A DNA stretch of 64,000 nt, from positions 1-64,000 of the forward strand of contig OENT01000946.1 in assembly GCA_900239685.1 (NCBI GenBank). Reading direction: 5' to 3'. Of the stretch, positions 1-12,789 are shown piece after piece; the first letter of the stretch is position 1, and the number at the start of each line of letters is the position of its first letter. Below the pieces are notes generated by a model. The model searched no databases and was not told the origin of the DNA. It saw only the letters and a program-made list of their open reading frames with translations. The position numbers and the translations under genes were made by a program. The DNA comes from Rotaria macrura (taxonomy: Eukaryota > Rotifera > Eurotatoria > Philodinida > Philodinidae).

Positions 1-105
1 AGAAAAAAAAATTGAGCACGGGGCGGGGCGGGGGAAGATTTTTTTACGGCGGGGCGGGGCGGGGAGTGAAAAACGTCCCCCGTTTCGGCCTCTGCTTCGG
101 ACTAA
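1..105. repeat. G-rich tandem repeat at window edge
   Basis: Two blocks of the pattern GGGGCGGGGCGGGG, separated by a T-rich spacer, stand in otherwise AT-rich DNA. Each block holds runs of four or more G and could form a G-quadruplex. The window starts inside or beside the repeat, so its full extent is unknown. It could be the end of a transposon or a simple low-complexity tract. Confidence 0.6.
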
Positions 106-189
106 TGTCTATAATTTACACTTTTCAGTTAAGGCACTAAAGAAAAGATCAGTGAAACTAAAAATATGGTTTCTACTAGGGGTGGTCCT

Positions 190-372
190 TTTAACTTAAT
201 TCAATATTAAGTTTTAAGCTTTAACTTAACACTTAATATTTTTAAAAAAAGTTTTGTAGTAGTCACTTAATTATTTAATATTAAGTATTAACGGAAGACT
301 TAACTTTCAAAATTAAGTTTTAAGTTTTTCCGTTTAATACTTAATTCACTTACAAGTAAGTGATTAAGTGTC
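190..372. repeat. TTAAGT/ACTTAA-rich palindromic tract
   Basis: About 180 bp densely packed with CTTAA, TTAAG and AATATTAAG words in both orientations, so that many short stretches could fold back on each other. It follows the sequence AGGGGTGGTCC at about 179-188. This resembles the end and subterminal region of a hAT-like non-autonomous element, but I did not find a matching second end. Confidence 0.35.
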
Positions 373-1984
373 TCGTATGAAGAATATATAAAGTTATTTC
401 GACATTAAATCTATAGAAACGCTGCTTTTTGAAAATAGTTATTTGTTATAAGTCTGAATTGCAAGTTTTGAAGATCAAGGAATCTGAATCTGAAATGGTT
501 TTCTCTTAAGTTATCATTTTAATTTTATCATCGGAACAAGACTGTGTTATGAGAATGAATGAGTTCTTCAAACTTGCACTATAGTTTTTAGATGTCGCGT
601 AGAATTGATAGTGTTAGTAACAATTGAAAGTACATATTCGGTATCTCGGTTAGCCGGTAAGATTAACAGAATACGAATTTTATAGTCATAATCTATTATT
701 AAAAGATAGTTTTCAAATAAACGTTGAATAATGCGAAAATCTAATGCACGGATTGTAATGTCTATTTTGATCCGAAAGAAAACACATGGAGAAAAGAATT
801 GTTGACAACGCCACTGAATAAATTTTACTCATATTCATCATACAGAAATCCCATATATGAATCTTCTCCTGATTTATCTGGAAAGCGACGGTGAAAGTGG
901 AGCTGATTAATATGAATTAAAGCACTTTTGATTTGAGATTTTTCTTCGCAAAATGTTTTACTCGAAAATCTTGTCTTATAGACAGATTAATGCAAACTAT
1001 CAATTTATCGATTAGAAACGTCAGCTTTTGATTTTAATTCTTTAAGCCTAATGTTCAAAAATACAGTCTCATCGATGAATTCAACCTTGCCTCCACTTTA
1101 AAAATAACACACTGGCTTTTACTGAATGAGAATGATTTATGTATTTAATTGAACGAATAAATACAACCAGGAGAGTTGAACAATTTACGTCGATAAAATG
1201 AAAAAAAAAACACTTTTGTAACAGTTTATTTCGTTCTGTTGAGTTAATTTTTTCCACAATTAATGTATATCTAGATGAATTCCTCTCTCAATGTAATAAG
1301 TGATTGTAATTCTCAATGCTTCCCTTAATTGGTGACTTTGTCATACGGGTCACATTTTATCTCTTAACTTGATTTAAGTCATCAGAACTACTGATATTAA
1401 GTAGCAAGTCTTATACAATGTTCACAAGGCTATAGGAAGTCATGATTCAAAACGATCTCATGAAAGCTTATCTTCTGCATGAATTTGAATGGTTAGGAAT
1501 AATGATCACGTAATAAAGCGAGATTTAAATATTTTCATATATTCTAAGGAAGAGAATTTTGCTTAAACATATGTATATGTGTCAATTATTTCCTCCAAAA
1601 TTATTCAAAAGATGTTTAGCTGTATTTTAACGATGATTAATGTCCACATGATAACATCCTACAGTTTTCAACCCATATTTTCTCGCTTTGATTTTGTACT
1701 GTAAAAAAGAATAATATTTTGATAGCCTGTCTATTTAAGGTACTTATTAGAAAAATTGAAGACTATTATAACGAATATCACATTCAAATTCTAGGACAAG
1801 GCGTAAATTCAGTAGTATATAATCGGTTCAGAGTAGAATGCTTTGGTTTCTCATTTTTTTTTTGAGACGGACAGTGTATCTCATAAAAGAATGGAAGTAT
1901 AAAGTTGATGTTGTCTCGAAAAACACTATGCATAACTCATCGACATAGATCTATTCTAAACTATATGATATGATTCTATTGTAC

Positions 1985-2130
1985 GACATACATACATATT
2001 ATGTTTGTATATGTATGTATATTTACATGCATGTATACTTGTATGTATGTATGAATATGTATATGTATCTATATTTGTATGTATGCAATCATGTTTGGAT
2101 ATAAGATATGTATGTATGTATCTTCTGATG
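1985..2130. repeat. TATG/TACA microsatellite
   Basis: Imperfect tandem tetranucleotide tract of TATG/TGTA units, interrupted and partly symmetric (CATACATA on the left, TATGTATG further right). Confidence 0.8.
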
Positions 2131-3693
2131 CATTTATATCAATTTCGGAATTTTTCCTAAAATTGACTTTTTCTGGGAGGAGGGGAGGACTTAAAGTGTC
2201 TTATTCTGGATACACAGTAAGGGTGTGGGCGTGGGGTGTGTAGTGTTCTTGATCCTCATTGATCAAAGCAGTACACAAATGCACACCCACACGCACAAAT
2301 TTATGTGTTTCAATCATCCTAAAGAATAGGATATTATTAATTTGCTGCTAATTTCTACATTACGTTATTAGAAGCGATGCGAAATTAAATACGATCGAGT
2401 TTTCTATTGACATCCAAGAATCCTCTATGATTATATATCATTTTCTAAAACAAAGTGACAAATGAACAGTATGAAATCGATACAAAATCAGGCAGTATTT
2501 TTCTACTATTATCTATCGACAAATCGTTCGATGCAGTCTTTTGAACAGACAAGATTATGTCAATGCGCATGAAGTATTCCGAATCATACATATTTAAAAT
2601 ACGAAAGAAAATTCGTTACTAAGCAACAACTTTATTCTTTATGTTATTATTCAATAATTATGAGCAAGATCAATCTAGCATCTTTACGAGTTTCTAATTC
2701 AACAAGTATCTGCTACAATCATCAAATACTTGATCAATCTCAAATATATAATCAGTGTACTGATCGAAAGCAAGTGTTTGACAAAAAATGCTTCGATTCA
2801 GTATCTTATATCTCTTGTCTTCGATGTCTTAAACCTATTTCGATTGTCTCATCTTAGTTTGATAAGAAATCCATCTCATTCGATTCATCAGTCTGGTATC
2901 GACTCTATCGAATGCCAACAAATTCAAGCTATCGCCGTTCTACTTATTATCATGATATGGATTCTCCAAAAAGCAATCTTGATTTCCGTTTACGAACATG
3001 TTATAATCACGCTCACGAAACGTCTGCATCGAAAGCACGTCTAGTTGTTCAGCCAATAACAATATGTCAAATAGAACAGTAAAAACTATTCTAGACTATA
3101 TTTAACTTGACATGTTAATATATCGGCATACATTTTCGATTAGTAGAATTCATTTTGGTCTAAGACTTTTGACGTCTTTTTTTTCAAAGTTGTCACTCAT
3201 TTGCTTTCTTCCAAAGTTCAAAACATTTTACTAATCTGAATAGTATACATCATGTATCAAGATGAGATATCAAAGGTCTCCCGTTTTCGAAATTCAACGT
3301 GAAAAAATCAGATTCAATTATTATTGAGTACTGGATAAGTGTGAAAACAAGACTTCCAATACGCTTACATTCCCATCTGTTGCCTTTTCAAAAGAATAAA
3401 CTATCAAGTTTTTATCTTTTTCAGACAAATAAATCCGTTTCAAGTACTCAATCATACATTTAAAATTGTTCATGAAAATCGTAAACAACATATAAATGAA
3501 GCATCGAAAGGTCAACACATTGGTTCCGATCATTTTGCTAATAGTAAGCATGGTTATTCACGTGTTATAGCTGGCGCTCTGACAACGGATTAAAATTTTA
3601 TTCATGTTTATCAAATGAATATAAATGATTAAATTATTTACAGATAAATACTTATAAAAAAAAACATTACAAATCTATTGCACTAAATCATAT

Positions 3694-5843
3694 TCAGTCA
3701 GCAAGTTCAGAAACAATCGCATCTATATTACCATTGAAAATTTCCAAATGATATTCAAGGGTTTGATTATCCATATGAGGCAGCATATCACGAAGTATGG
3801 AAAGTTTTTGTGATTTTGTTTCATAATCATCTGTAAAAATAAAGAAATATATTTGCATTCGAGAAAATGAAAATACAAATGACATACGCGTTTGTATTTC
3901 ATCCGTATTCGATGATATATTCATATCATCATATTGATGTGTTAAACGATTTAAAAAGTGATTCATCGTCCTGTAAATGTATATAACACGAATTTAGAAC
4001 ACAAATATCAAGTCATTACTCTTGTCGATCGGTTTCACGAGCTTCATCACTCCAACCAGCAGCTCCTTCAGTGTTTTGATTAAATGTTCTAAATGCATAT
4101 GATCGAGTGATATGAATAAATAAATAAATAAACTTTTTTATTCATTACGGTCTCATTGATTGAATTTGATCATCTTGAATTCGTTTCTCATTGTGTAATG
4201 CCTGAAAAAATTCAGTTATTCGTTTAAAAATGGAAAGAGATTAAAAAAACTGAACTGATTGAATACGAGTTATGTCGATTATCAACATGGATAAGCGTGT
4301 TGAGTGTTTACTCAAGAGAAATTATAGTATTCAATTGCATGTAAGCATCACATATAAAATACTCTGGTTTACAGTAGTACTAGAATAGAACAAAACTAAT
4401 GACGCAGAAAACTCATTCTATTGAAGCTCATGCTTTGGATGTGAACAATAGAGATTTTCAGAGTCACTTATTCCTTGTAGCACTACCGACAAGGTAAAAC
4501 TGTTGTCAAATCAATGCCACTGTCAACTATGTTTTATTCCAGTGTAGAAAATTATGAGAATTCTACTAACAGATGTTCCCACGTAGAATAATTTTTATAC
4601 AAACACATCGATGTTTATCCGGTGTTTTTTTATTTGAAAATATCAAGTGCAGGTTTTGCGTTCATCACTTGTGTAAGATAAAGAAGTACTGTAGCAAAAT
4701 AAAATGTATCAAAGTCGATTGGATATGTTTAATTCACTACTAAATAAAACATCTTTTCAAGAAACATTAAATGAAGTCAGATATATTTTCTTGGTAGATT
4801 CTCTAAGATGTACATGACTCATTGAAATTTTAACTCTACATGATAGAACTTATAATTATCGATGATTTTAACTAGGAATACTACGCATAGTTTAACATCA
4901 GCGATTTATTACCTGTTGACGTGCTGCTTGTTTTCTAGCCGTAATACCTTTTTCTTCATCTTGTTTCTTTTGACTTTGATCATGATGAGTTTTTTCCTTG
5001 AATAAATATTTGTATTAATGAAAACAAAAGCGAACTCGACGAATGCCTCACTAATCTTTCAAATTTATCTCGTCGATATTTCTCTGCTTGTCGCTGACGA
5101 ACTTCATCTTGACTTAAACCATCACCACCTTTTCAAAAGAAACAATGAAACACTTATATACGTATATTCATCTTGGATTAACAAACATGAATATATCACC
5201 TAAACGATGTACTTCATGAATATCATGAAGTCGTGCCCGTTCGACGTGTGCTTCATATTGGCGTTGTTCATTTTCAGCCTGTCTTCTCATTTGTTCACGT
5301 TTTGTTATCGATGGTGTAAACATGTGATAGCCATCACTAAACGATAACAAAGGTGTTTTTCTTTCAATCTCACAAGTCATCATGAAACAAATTAGACTCG
5401 ACTATCTTATCTCGACATTCGAGCAATCATAAAAAGTTAGATCCAGACTATTGAAAATGTTCGTGTTTCTCTTAAAAACTGCAGCATGAATTCGAAACGT
5501 GATAGGTTTTAGCACACTCGCAATTTGCTAATAGTCAAAGAGTTATTGATGCCTGTTTACTTGCTTGAGCACTCAAATGAGATTTCTAGTCTACAAACCC
5601 AACATGAACAGTACGCTCTGGCTGTTCTAATTGTGTTTCGTCATTTTGATTGTGCGAATTATCATCTTTTCTTGGTTGTTGTGGTCGCTCGGCATGTGCA
5701 ATTCTGCCACGAACTGGCACATTAGTACCTCGAGTCATCGATCGATTGTTTGTTGCTCTTGCTGGAGTCGATTGTTGTACGGGTCGTGTCAGTGGTGGTC
5801 GTCGAGTATTTGATGTTGCTGGATTTCGACATACTCGAGACAT
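3694..5843 (-). CDS. EPSTI1-like coiled-coil protein with C-terminal CUE-like segment
   Basis: Multi-exon gene read right to left. The first exon (about 5586-5843) begins MSRVCRNPATSNTRRPP and is basic and low in complexity. The next exon (about 5168-5375) encodes GYHMFTPSITKREQMRRQAE followed by charged helix, and later exons continue it (DGLSQDEVRQRQAEKYRRD near 5060-5130, KEKTHHDQSQKKQDEEKG near 4920-5000). This layout of a short conserved start, an Arg/Glu/Gln-rich helix and an SxxEVRxxQ-like block resembles EPSTI1 (epithelial-stromal interaction protein 1). The last exon (3694-3831) encodes ILRDMLPHMDNQTLEYHLE and ends in NIDAIVSELAD, with the MLP and terminal hydrophobic positions of a ubiquitin-binding CUE domain. 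Several exon junctions, especially exon 1 to exon 2, are approximate. The stop is TGA at 3694-3696. The 5' end lies about 190 bp beyond the DAW1 stop on the same strand. Family assignment is moderately sure; function is unknown. Confidence 0.6.
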
Positions 5844-6034
5844 CGTGCTTTTTCTTCTTATTTAAATCTACAAACCAAATGTGAAGATAATTCGCTCGTG
5901 AATAATGAGTATACAATATTATATTCCTTTTCCATGAAACACATAGAGATATTGCGGAAACAAGAATGAAAACAAGATAATAAATGAATCACACAACACA
6001 AAACAAAAATTGAAGATCATCCAAAAATATTTGT

Positions 6035-8352
6035 TTATCGCCAAATTCGACATGTATTATCTTTACTGCCTATAGAAAATCAACAAATAAATAAATGAAT
6101 TAAAATATTTATCTTTGTATCTCGTATCACATTCAAACCTGTAATGATGGTATTGCCCTCATAGTTGAAAGCACAACTAAATATTTCATCTGTATGTCCT
6201 TCAAGTATTTGTTTACATTCACCTGTTAGTGGATCCCAAATACGAGCTGTTTTATCAGCACCTTAAAAGATAAACAAATTATGTCTTGTTTTTCGAATCA
6301 TTTAAACATACTCGCTGTAATAATACGGTTGCCTTGTGGATTGAAAACAATCTATTAAAATTCAGAAGAATAAATTCGAATTCTAGCATCGATTACACAA
6401 GAAAATTTTACTTTAGATATTTCAGCTTGATGTCCTGTCAATGTGGCTATACATAATTGACTCAATGCATCATATACACGTCCAGTTTTATCAGCGGACG
6501 CTGTTGCTATATATTGGCCAGTAGAATCAAAGACAACATCCAGTACTTCATCATCATGTCCTCGTAATGTTGCAATACATTCACCTATAAATCAAACATA
6601 AGAACTATTTCACATTGAGTCAATTCATTTGACATACCAGATAGTGCATCCCATAATTTACACGTTTTATCCATACTACCAGTCACTATTCGACTACAAT
6701 CCCAATTGAATTGTGCACTACTTACTTCAGCTGTATGACTAATTAATGTATGAATTTTACTAAAAACCATTCCAGAAACAAGAGAAATGTCTAAAAAAAA
6801 CTCAATATTCATGCCATCTTTATTGTCTTACCTTCCAGTGCGTACATCCCATATGGCCACAGTACGATCGAACGAAGCCGTTATTACTTGATCACCTCTG
6901 GTATTAAAACTTACTGATATTATTTCACCAGTATGACCCTAATAGAATAATAGTATGCTGAAATAATAATGAAGCAAGTTCGAAATAGATAGCTTACATG
7001 TAAACTAGCTATTTCTGTTCCAGAAACAATGTCCCATAGTTTAGCTGTATGATCCATACTACCAGTTACTAAAACAGTGCTTTGAGGATTGAATGCCAGA
7101 CATACCTAATTTTATGTAATGAAAAGAGATATCGTTTTATTGAAGATTAAAACAACAAAAACTTTTTTTTAAATTTACTATTTCACCAGTATGACCGCGA
7201 AGTGTATGATAACATGTTCCACGTTCTGTACTCCAAATGCAAGCTGTTTTATCAAATGAACCAGTTGCTATTTTGTCTCTATAATATGAATGTAAAATTT
7301 TAAGTTTAACTTTATTTTAACATATTCAAAGTATATTCAACGATTTTTTTCAAATAGTTAATCAACAAAATAAGTATGCCCTGCTGTGTTCTCAATTTAC
7401 TTTCATACCATTGAGTTTACTCGCCTATCCGAAATAAGTATCTGTATACTTTAATAGAAACTCCTCTTAAAATCAATATATTATTGTTGGAAAGAAAGTT
7501 CTTTTGTACAATTAAATTGATTTGAATCATATAAGACTTTTGATTGTGTATTCAATGTAAAAGAAAGTTTAGAAAGTGTATTTTCTCATATGCCTATAAA
7601 ATGTTCTATCTAGCAAGTCTGCTGCACATTTCTCTCTTTTCATAAGCGAGCAATCAAAAATATATATATATATATGGATTAAAGCATACCCGTAGGGATT
7701 ATTGAATGCTATGGCGTAAACAACGTTTTTATGTCCTTCAAGTGTATGCAATTCTTCACCTGATGCTGTATCCCATACTTTGCATGTACGATCATATGAA
7801 CCGGTGATAAATCTATATGATAACAAGAAGAAAACAAGCTATATGAAACATTCACAACTCAGCTACACACATAGAACCAGATTTATTGAATGCTACATAA
7901 GTTAATGGAAGTATGTGTGCACGCAGTACTTTGAATAAATAAAAGCGTCTATCTTCTTGATGGGAAATTTTTTCCTGCAATCCTTAAGGCGAAGAAAGAA
8001 ACCATTGAAATAAGAAAATAGTCCAATATTTACTTTCAATTAATTCTTTAACTTTATCAACTTTTGTTGCTGTAATCAGTGGTTCCTTTTTTACGATTTC
8101 CTCAACAACACTATTGATATCAGTACTTAAATAAAAAGCAAAGCAACAATTTATTCGATTTCGTAAATAACATTCTGTTTTTCTTACTCAGGTTTAAGAT
8201 CAAGTAAATCAATTGATTTTGTTTTTAATACATTACTCTGTTCATATTCAAGAATAATACCTATTATCAATAAAACGACAAACGTTGGTATCAATTGAAG
8301 AATCTATCCTACCTGGAGGATAATATCGTAGAAGAAAACGTTTAAGGCGCAT
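6035..8352 (-). CDS. DAW1: Dynein assembly factor with WD repeats 1 (DAW1/ODA16/WDR69)
   Basis: Cargo adaptor that links outer-arm dynein to intraflagellar transport for delivery into cilia. The start at 8352 gives [14 protein letters not shown] and then [16 protein letters not shown], the conserved N-terminus of DAW1. A helical region follows, then [20 protein letters not shown], and then a run of WD40 blades: [20 protein letters not shown] (7.7-7.8 kb), [14 protein letters not shown] (7.2-7.3 kb), [14 protein letters not shown] (about 7.05 kb), [16 protein letters not shown] (6.85 kb), [19 protein letters not shown] (6.65 kb), [15 protein letters not shown] (6.5 kb), [15 protein letters not shown] (6.25-6.35 kb) and finally [13 protein letters not shown] before a TAA at 6035-6037. 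The last intron splits the ITG codon as ACAG|GT...AG|GC. Introns are mostly short; one near 7280-7690 is about 400 bp. All family landmarks are present and I see no break. Its presence implies motile cilia with outer dynein arms, as expected for a ciliated rotifer. Confidence 0.96.
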
Positions 8353-10041
8353 GTCTTATTTCGGCAGTTTCTGTTAAACTGCTGAATGGAAGAACTTAAT
8401 GATTAACTGTAGCCACGTTACCCTGACAAAACCTCCTTCATTGCAATGTTTTCTTTTATAGATGTCACTCGATGACAGTGCGCTGCTTATGAAAGTGAAT
8501 TATAATATTTTTCATATGCTTTCTTGAACATCTACATTCATCCAATTTTGATTTCATCTGTCATGCAACAAGGTTAGACAGATAAATTTCATGCGATCTG
8601 AGTATACATGAGTAATGATCAAACGGAAAGAATGAAACAACATAAAATGTTAAACTTTGATAATCTTACAGTTACTTAAGTTTTCACTAGTGATCCGAAC
8701 ATGGACAGGATGTGATTAAATTTGAAAGATACTACTTACGACAAATATTATGAAACAAACTGATCTTGATCGTTGCTGAGCGTGACATTTACAACACCTT
8801 TAAAGTATTTTAATATTAATCTCATGAGCAGCCCTAAGATTGGTTTCGAAGGAATCCTTGTACTCGTCTATTCCAATTGAATTGATATGAATATGTTTTG
8901 TTTTTACACGGTTGATCACTTTTTTTTACAAAACTTCATAAGAGCAGTTGATACATCATTCATTGAAGATACTTACATAAAACTGTAATATTTTATCTGC
9001 AGAAGATGGTAATCAATTTCAAATGCTTGATGTGATTGTTGAAGTTTGACAACCTCAGAGTCGGTTCTATTATATCAAAGTTGACACGATTCTATCGCGT
9101 GAACTGTTCGACGACTGATTCTCTTGTGCCAGGAACAGATTCCATAGAATGACACCGATTCTGAGATAATTCTTTTATTTTAGTGACGAGAGACATCGGC
9201 AAAATTTCTGTTCATAAAACATACTTCGAGATTGTTTCTGTCTCAATGACTAAAGACGATACAGGTTATGAAATTTTTATGGAGATTATTAATCTCGATA
9301 CAATAAATCAACATGATCGGTAACTTGAAACGAAAATTAATGCTCAACAGAGTATAACTAATAAATTCGTACTTCAACGATTTGTTCTATATCCAGGGTT
9401 CTTTCCATGTTGAATCTATCAAAATCATCGTGTTTATTATGATGTTCGTTAGATTCCAATATCATATCGTAGTTTTGAATGATTTCCACTAGAGCTTTGA
9501 CACTCTTTTTATTTCGAAACACATAATAGATTATAAAGACGAAGAGAACTTTTCGCAAATATTAAATACTATATGAAAAAGAGCTAAATGCTCTGGTTGA
9601 TCAACTCGTCCAGGATTGATGTATTGTTTTCAGGGTGTCTATGTATTTCTTTTCGATAGCATTACAATAATAATTACTCCATGCAAACAAAATACCTATC
9701 ATTATAAATTGAATATGATTGTAGACAGTAGAATATATATGAGCATTGAACATAATGATATATTTTCGATATCCTGAGTGTCCTTGACTAGGCTAGCTTG
9801 AATTCATCATGCTTATCCATCTGGCTAGAGTTCAAACAATTCCTTCATCAAGATTTGCTTTCCAATAACTGCGTATGACTCGTCCGTTCCGTGGCTCTTT
9901 TATTATTCAAGATCGAAATAAAAACCAAAAAACTAAATATTCATAGATGATTATATAGATTCCCTTTTGTTTCATCTCTGATGTGTATTTGTTTAACAAT
10001 TGCATGACAGAAAAAACCTATTGCTTTTTTATCGAAATGAA
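8353..10041. other. Intergenic between DAW1 and fatty acyl-CoA reductase
   Basis: This region lies upstream of DAW1 and downstream of the reductase, both on the minus strand, so it should hold the DAW1 promoter and the reductase 3' UTR. One minus-strand open frame at 9358-9558 has a hydrophobic start and an acidic tail. It lacks a good ATG, has an in-frame stop just upstream and no good acceptor, so I do not call it a gene. Confidence 0.5.
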
Positions 10042-12789
10042 TCATTCTCTTCGAAAGCCAATCTTTCTTGTTATTGCCGTGATTGCAAAGAAAATTAATC
10101 GAAAAAGAATGATAAATATACGACGAAATTTGAATGACTTGAAAAAGATTATTTTAATTACCAATGCTATTGCCGAAAAATACAGAATGTTTTGTAAACG
10201 TTTCAATCTAAAACGAATAAAATAATATTTATTTTTAAACCATCAATTTTCGTACCTCATATATCGTTTATAACATTTTGATGTACGAGAAATATCTTCG
10301 CGAAGTAGATACTGTTTAGCTCCCATACAATAATTATGCCAGTATTGAAACCAATCAAGATCTTTTAGATCGAAGCCAAATATCTAGTATTACAATGGAT
10401 GATTATCCAATCGATGATCTATATTATTAATAATTTCGACTTACTTTTTGATCAATATCACTCATGTCATTTTGTAGGAGAACGCTATTATCGTTAGGAA
10501 ATAGCCATGAATGTGAAGTAAAAAAATCAAGTGTTCGAACACTTTTATAAATTCTATCAGATAATTTTATGAACCTAAAATGAAAAGATTAATTTTGTCT
10601 TGACATAAAACAAACTTATTGGAAAAGAATCCATTCTCATTTACATCGGCTTACGACCAACTATACGCATATAGCAATCAAGAATAAATGCAGGAATAAC
10701 TTCTTGCAAAACTCGAAGATAATGATATCGAAACCTAATCATACATGTAATATTGTTTTACAAGCTTTTTGTTTTGTCGACAACATTACCGATTTTCAGT
10801 GAATTGTAAATATGGATATGAAATAGCATTTTCCATACTGTTTGTTGCAAGATGATGTAAACCATATTCAGCTACTTTACCCCATGTTAACGTACCCAAA
10901 TGACCAGTACAACAGTGATAAACTGGAATGGATTTCGGACTAAAAAGTATTTTTAACATTTTTGTGTGAATTAAATTTTTTCAAAGACGTTTTATCTCGC
11001 TCGGGTAACTATACATGAAAAAGTAAGTAGAAAATATGTCTTGAACTCTATGTAAATAACATTGAAAATTTAAAGATGTATGATAAATTTGTTTACTATG
11101 AATAGTATCTATGATGACATTTACATTAATATTGTAGTTCAACATCAACACCCAATGATTCTGAATAAGGTATTGCATCATCAAATTCTTTTTGTGTCTA
11201 ATTATGGTAAAGTATTCTCTTATTACGTCTCGAAGACAATTGAAGGTGTCTTTACAAAATCTACACACGGTGATTTTTATAACAAAGCATTATCTACAAA
11301 ATAGATACTTTCAATTTCAAAACGCTACATTAGCTGTTTGGTTCTTTCAAAATAAACTGTATGAGCCGAAAATCAGTAACGTTTTTTACTCAGAACTTCT
11401 GTCAGGGAAATGTTTTGACATATACTTGTCAACGTATCTCAATACATCTAGTTCACTTACTGTTTTACACCCGTATGCCATGCAATAGCAATCATCATGT
11501 TGACACAGACATCCACGGGAACAATGTCAGCTATTGCGTTATTACTACCTAACATCGTCCGTAGCATGCCTTTACCAGTCTAAAAGTTGACATAAACATT
11601 CAAAGTTCCTTTACTCATCATGATCTAGGCCATACCGCTACAACTAATCCACTGGGGCCATTGTAATTATCAACCCAACCCTAAGTAAACAATGAAAAAG
11701 AAATTTTAATGGAAAAAAAAATAACTTCTTCAATTTAATTACTGGTATTGGTTCACGCCATGATGAACCCACAATAGATGGACGTATAATAGCTAATGGT
11801 AAATCTTTAGCGTCTTGTGAAAGAATATATTCTGCGAGTGCTTTTGTGAATGTATACGTATTGGGTCGATCATTTATAATTTTATTTGTTAATACATCAA
11901 ATACTTGATCGTCCATCCATTCACTAGCTTCTAATAGTTTTGCTGGCTGAATTGGTGGTGGATAAATCATCTCAGCAACATCGTTACGATTACAATTTGC
12001 ATAAGCCGTAGATACATGAACAAGAGACTATCAGAAAATATGTTAAAGAGTGCATGTGTGTGCTTTTGTTTTAGCTTGTTTTACTTGTAATTTTTTCATT
12101 TTATGACATAGAGCAAGTAGTTTTTTGACGGATGCAACATTCATTTGTATTGCAAGTCTTAAATATTAAGAAAATTGAATAGGTCGCTCATTTTTTTTAA
12201 TTAAAAAAAGAATACCTTAACGGTTCTTGAAATCGAACCGTTGCTGCTGAATGAAAAACGATTTGACATTGTTCAATGACGATATTTTCATCTGCTTGAC
12301 TAAGACCAAAATTTGGATCGAGTATGTCACCTTGTAAAGCAGAAATTTTCTCTTGAAAATTTGGATTCATTTCTCGAACTGTATTGAATAACTAGATAAC
12401 ATAAGAACAGAAATACATGTTTGTCTCCTTGTTTTCTATGTTTCTTTTTAATTTAAAATCTTACAGGACTTGCTAATAATTCTTTTATTCGATCATGAAC
12501 AGCATGACCACGTTTCGGTCGTACAAGAACATATATATGCTCGACATCTAAGTCATGAGTATTGTAGAATAAATCATGAATGTTCGATAGTATTTACCTG
12601 GACACGATCGAATAAGCTTTTCAACAAGTTGTTTTCCAATAAATCTAAATCAATATTTTTTTTTAAATAAAAGAATTCATCGAGATTTGTTTTCTTTTTC
12701 AATCTTATTTACCCTGTTGCACCAGTAATAAAAATTGATTTCTTTTTAAAGTAGTCTATAATTGCACTGGCTTCTGTACTGGCCGACAT
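10042..12789 (-). CDS. Alcohol-forming fatty acyl-CoA reductase (FAR family)
   Basis: Reduces long-chain acyl-CoA to fatty alcohol with NADPH, supplying precursors for ether lipids and wax esters; animal FARs are peroxisomal or ER membrane proteins. The start at 12789 gives [20 protein letters not shown] and then ITGATG, the Rossmann nucleotide-binding motif. Later exons give [20 protein letters not shown] and [15 protein letters not shown] with the catalytic YxxxK (Y-T-F-T-K), then [20 protein letters not shown] and NYNGPSG, and [20 protein letters not shown] at about 11.53-11.57 kb. The C-terminal FAR region appears as [20 protein letters not shown] (10.3-10.4 kb). The final exon, joined as AG|A after KRYM, ends in a hydrophobic basic tail with [10 protein letters not shown] and [10 protein letters not shown], then TGA at 10042-10044. 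That tail matches the C-terminal membrane segment of the family. One intron (about 10941-11455) is unusually long for this locus. I see no disruption. Which FAR paralogue it corresponds to cannot be decided here. Confidence 0.95.
10941..11455 (-). other. Long intron inside the acyl-CoA reductase gene
   Basis: About 515 bp between the exon ending HTGVKQ|GTAAG and the exon encoding [15 protein letters not shown], where most introns here are under 120 bp. Open frames occur on both strands inside it (10981-11268 on minus, 11080-11304 on plus), with no recognisable motif. An old insertion is possible, but I see no clear terminal repeats. Confidence 0.5.

Larger units (their letters stand above)
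106..3693. other. Intergenic, no supported gene
   Basis: AT-rich DNA. The short open frames at 2660-3044 and 3321-3551 have no recognisable motif and no convincing splice context. The stretch holds a cluster of TTAAG/CTTAA motifs at about 190-372, a TATG-type microsatellite at 1985-2130 and a short GT-rich patch at about 2220-2300. I see no RNA gene. Confidence 0.5.

Noticed and set aside
2660-3044. Overlapping plus-strand frames in the left intergenic region
   Set aside because: Motif-free, short, and with no splice or composition support.
9358-9558. Minus-strand 66-codon frame with hydrophobic start
   Set aside because: It begins at TTG, has a stop just upstream in frame and no usable acceptor. 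No family resemblance was seen.
9983-10225. Plus-strand open frame
   Set aside because: It is the antisense shadow of the last exon of the fatty acyl-CoA reductase.
10981-11552. Open frames on both strands within the reductase intron
   Set aside because: No recognisable transposon protein or domain, and no terminal repeats were found around them.
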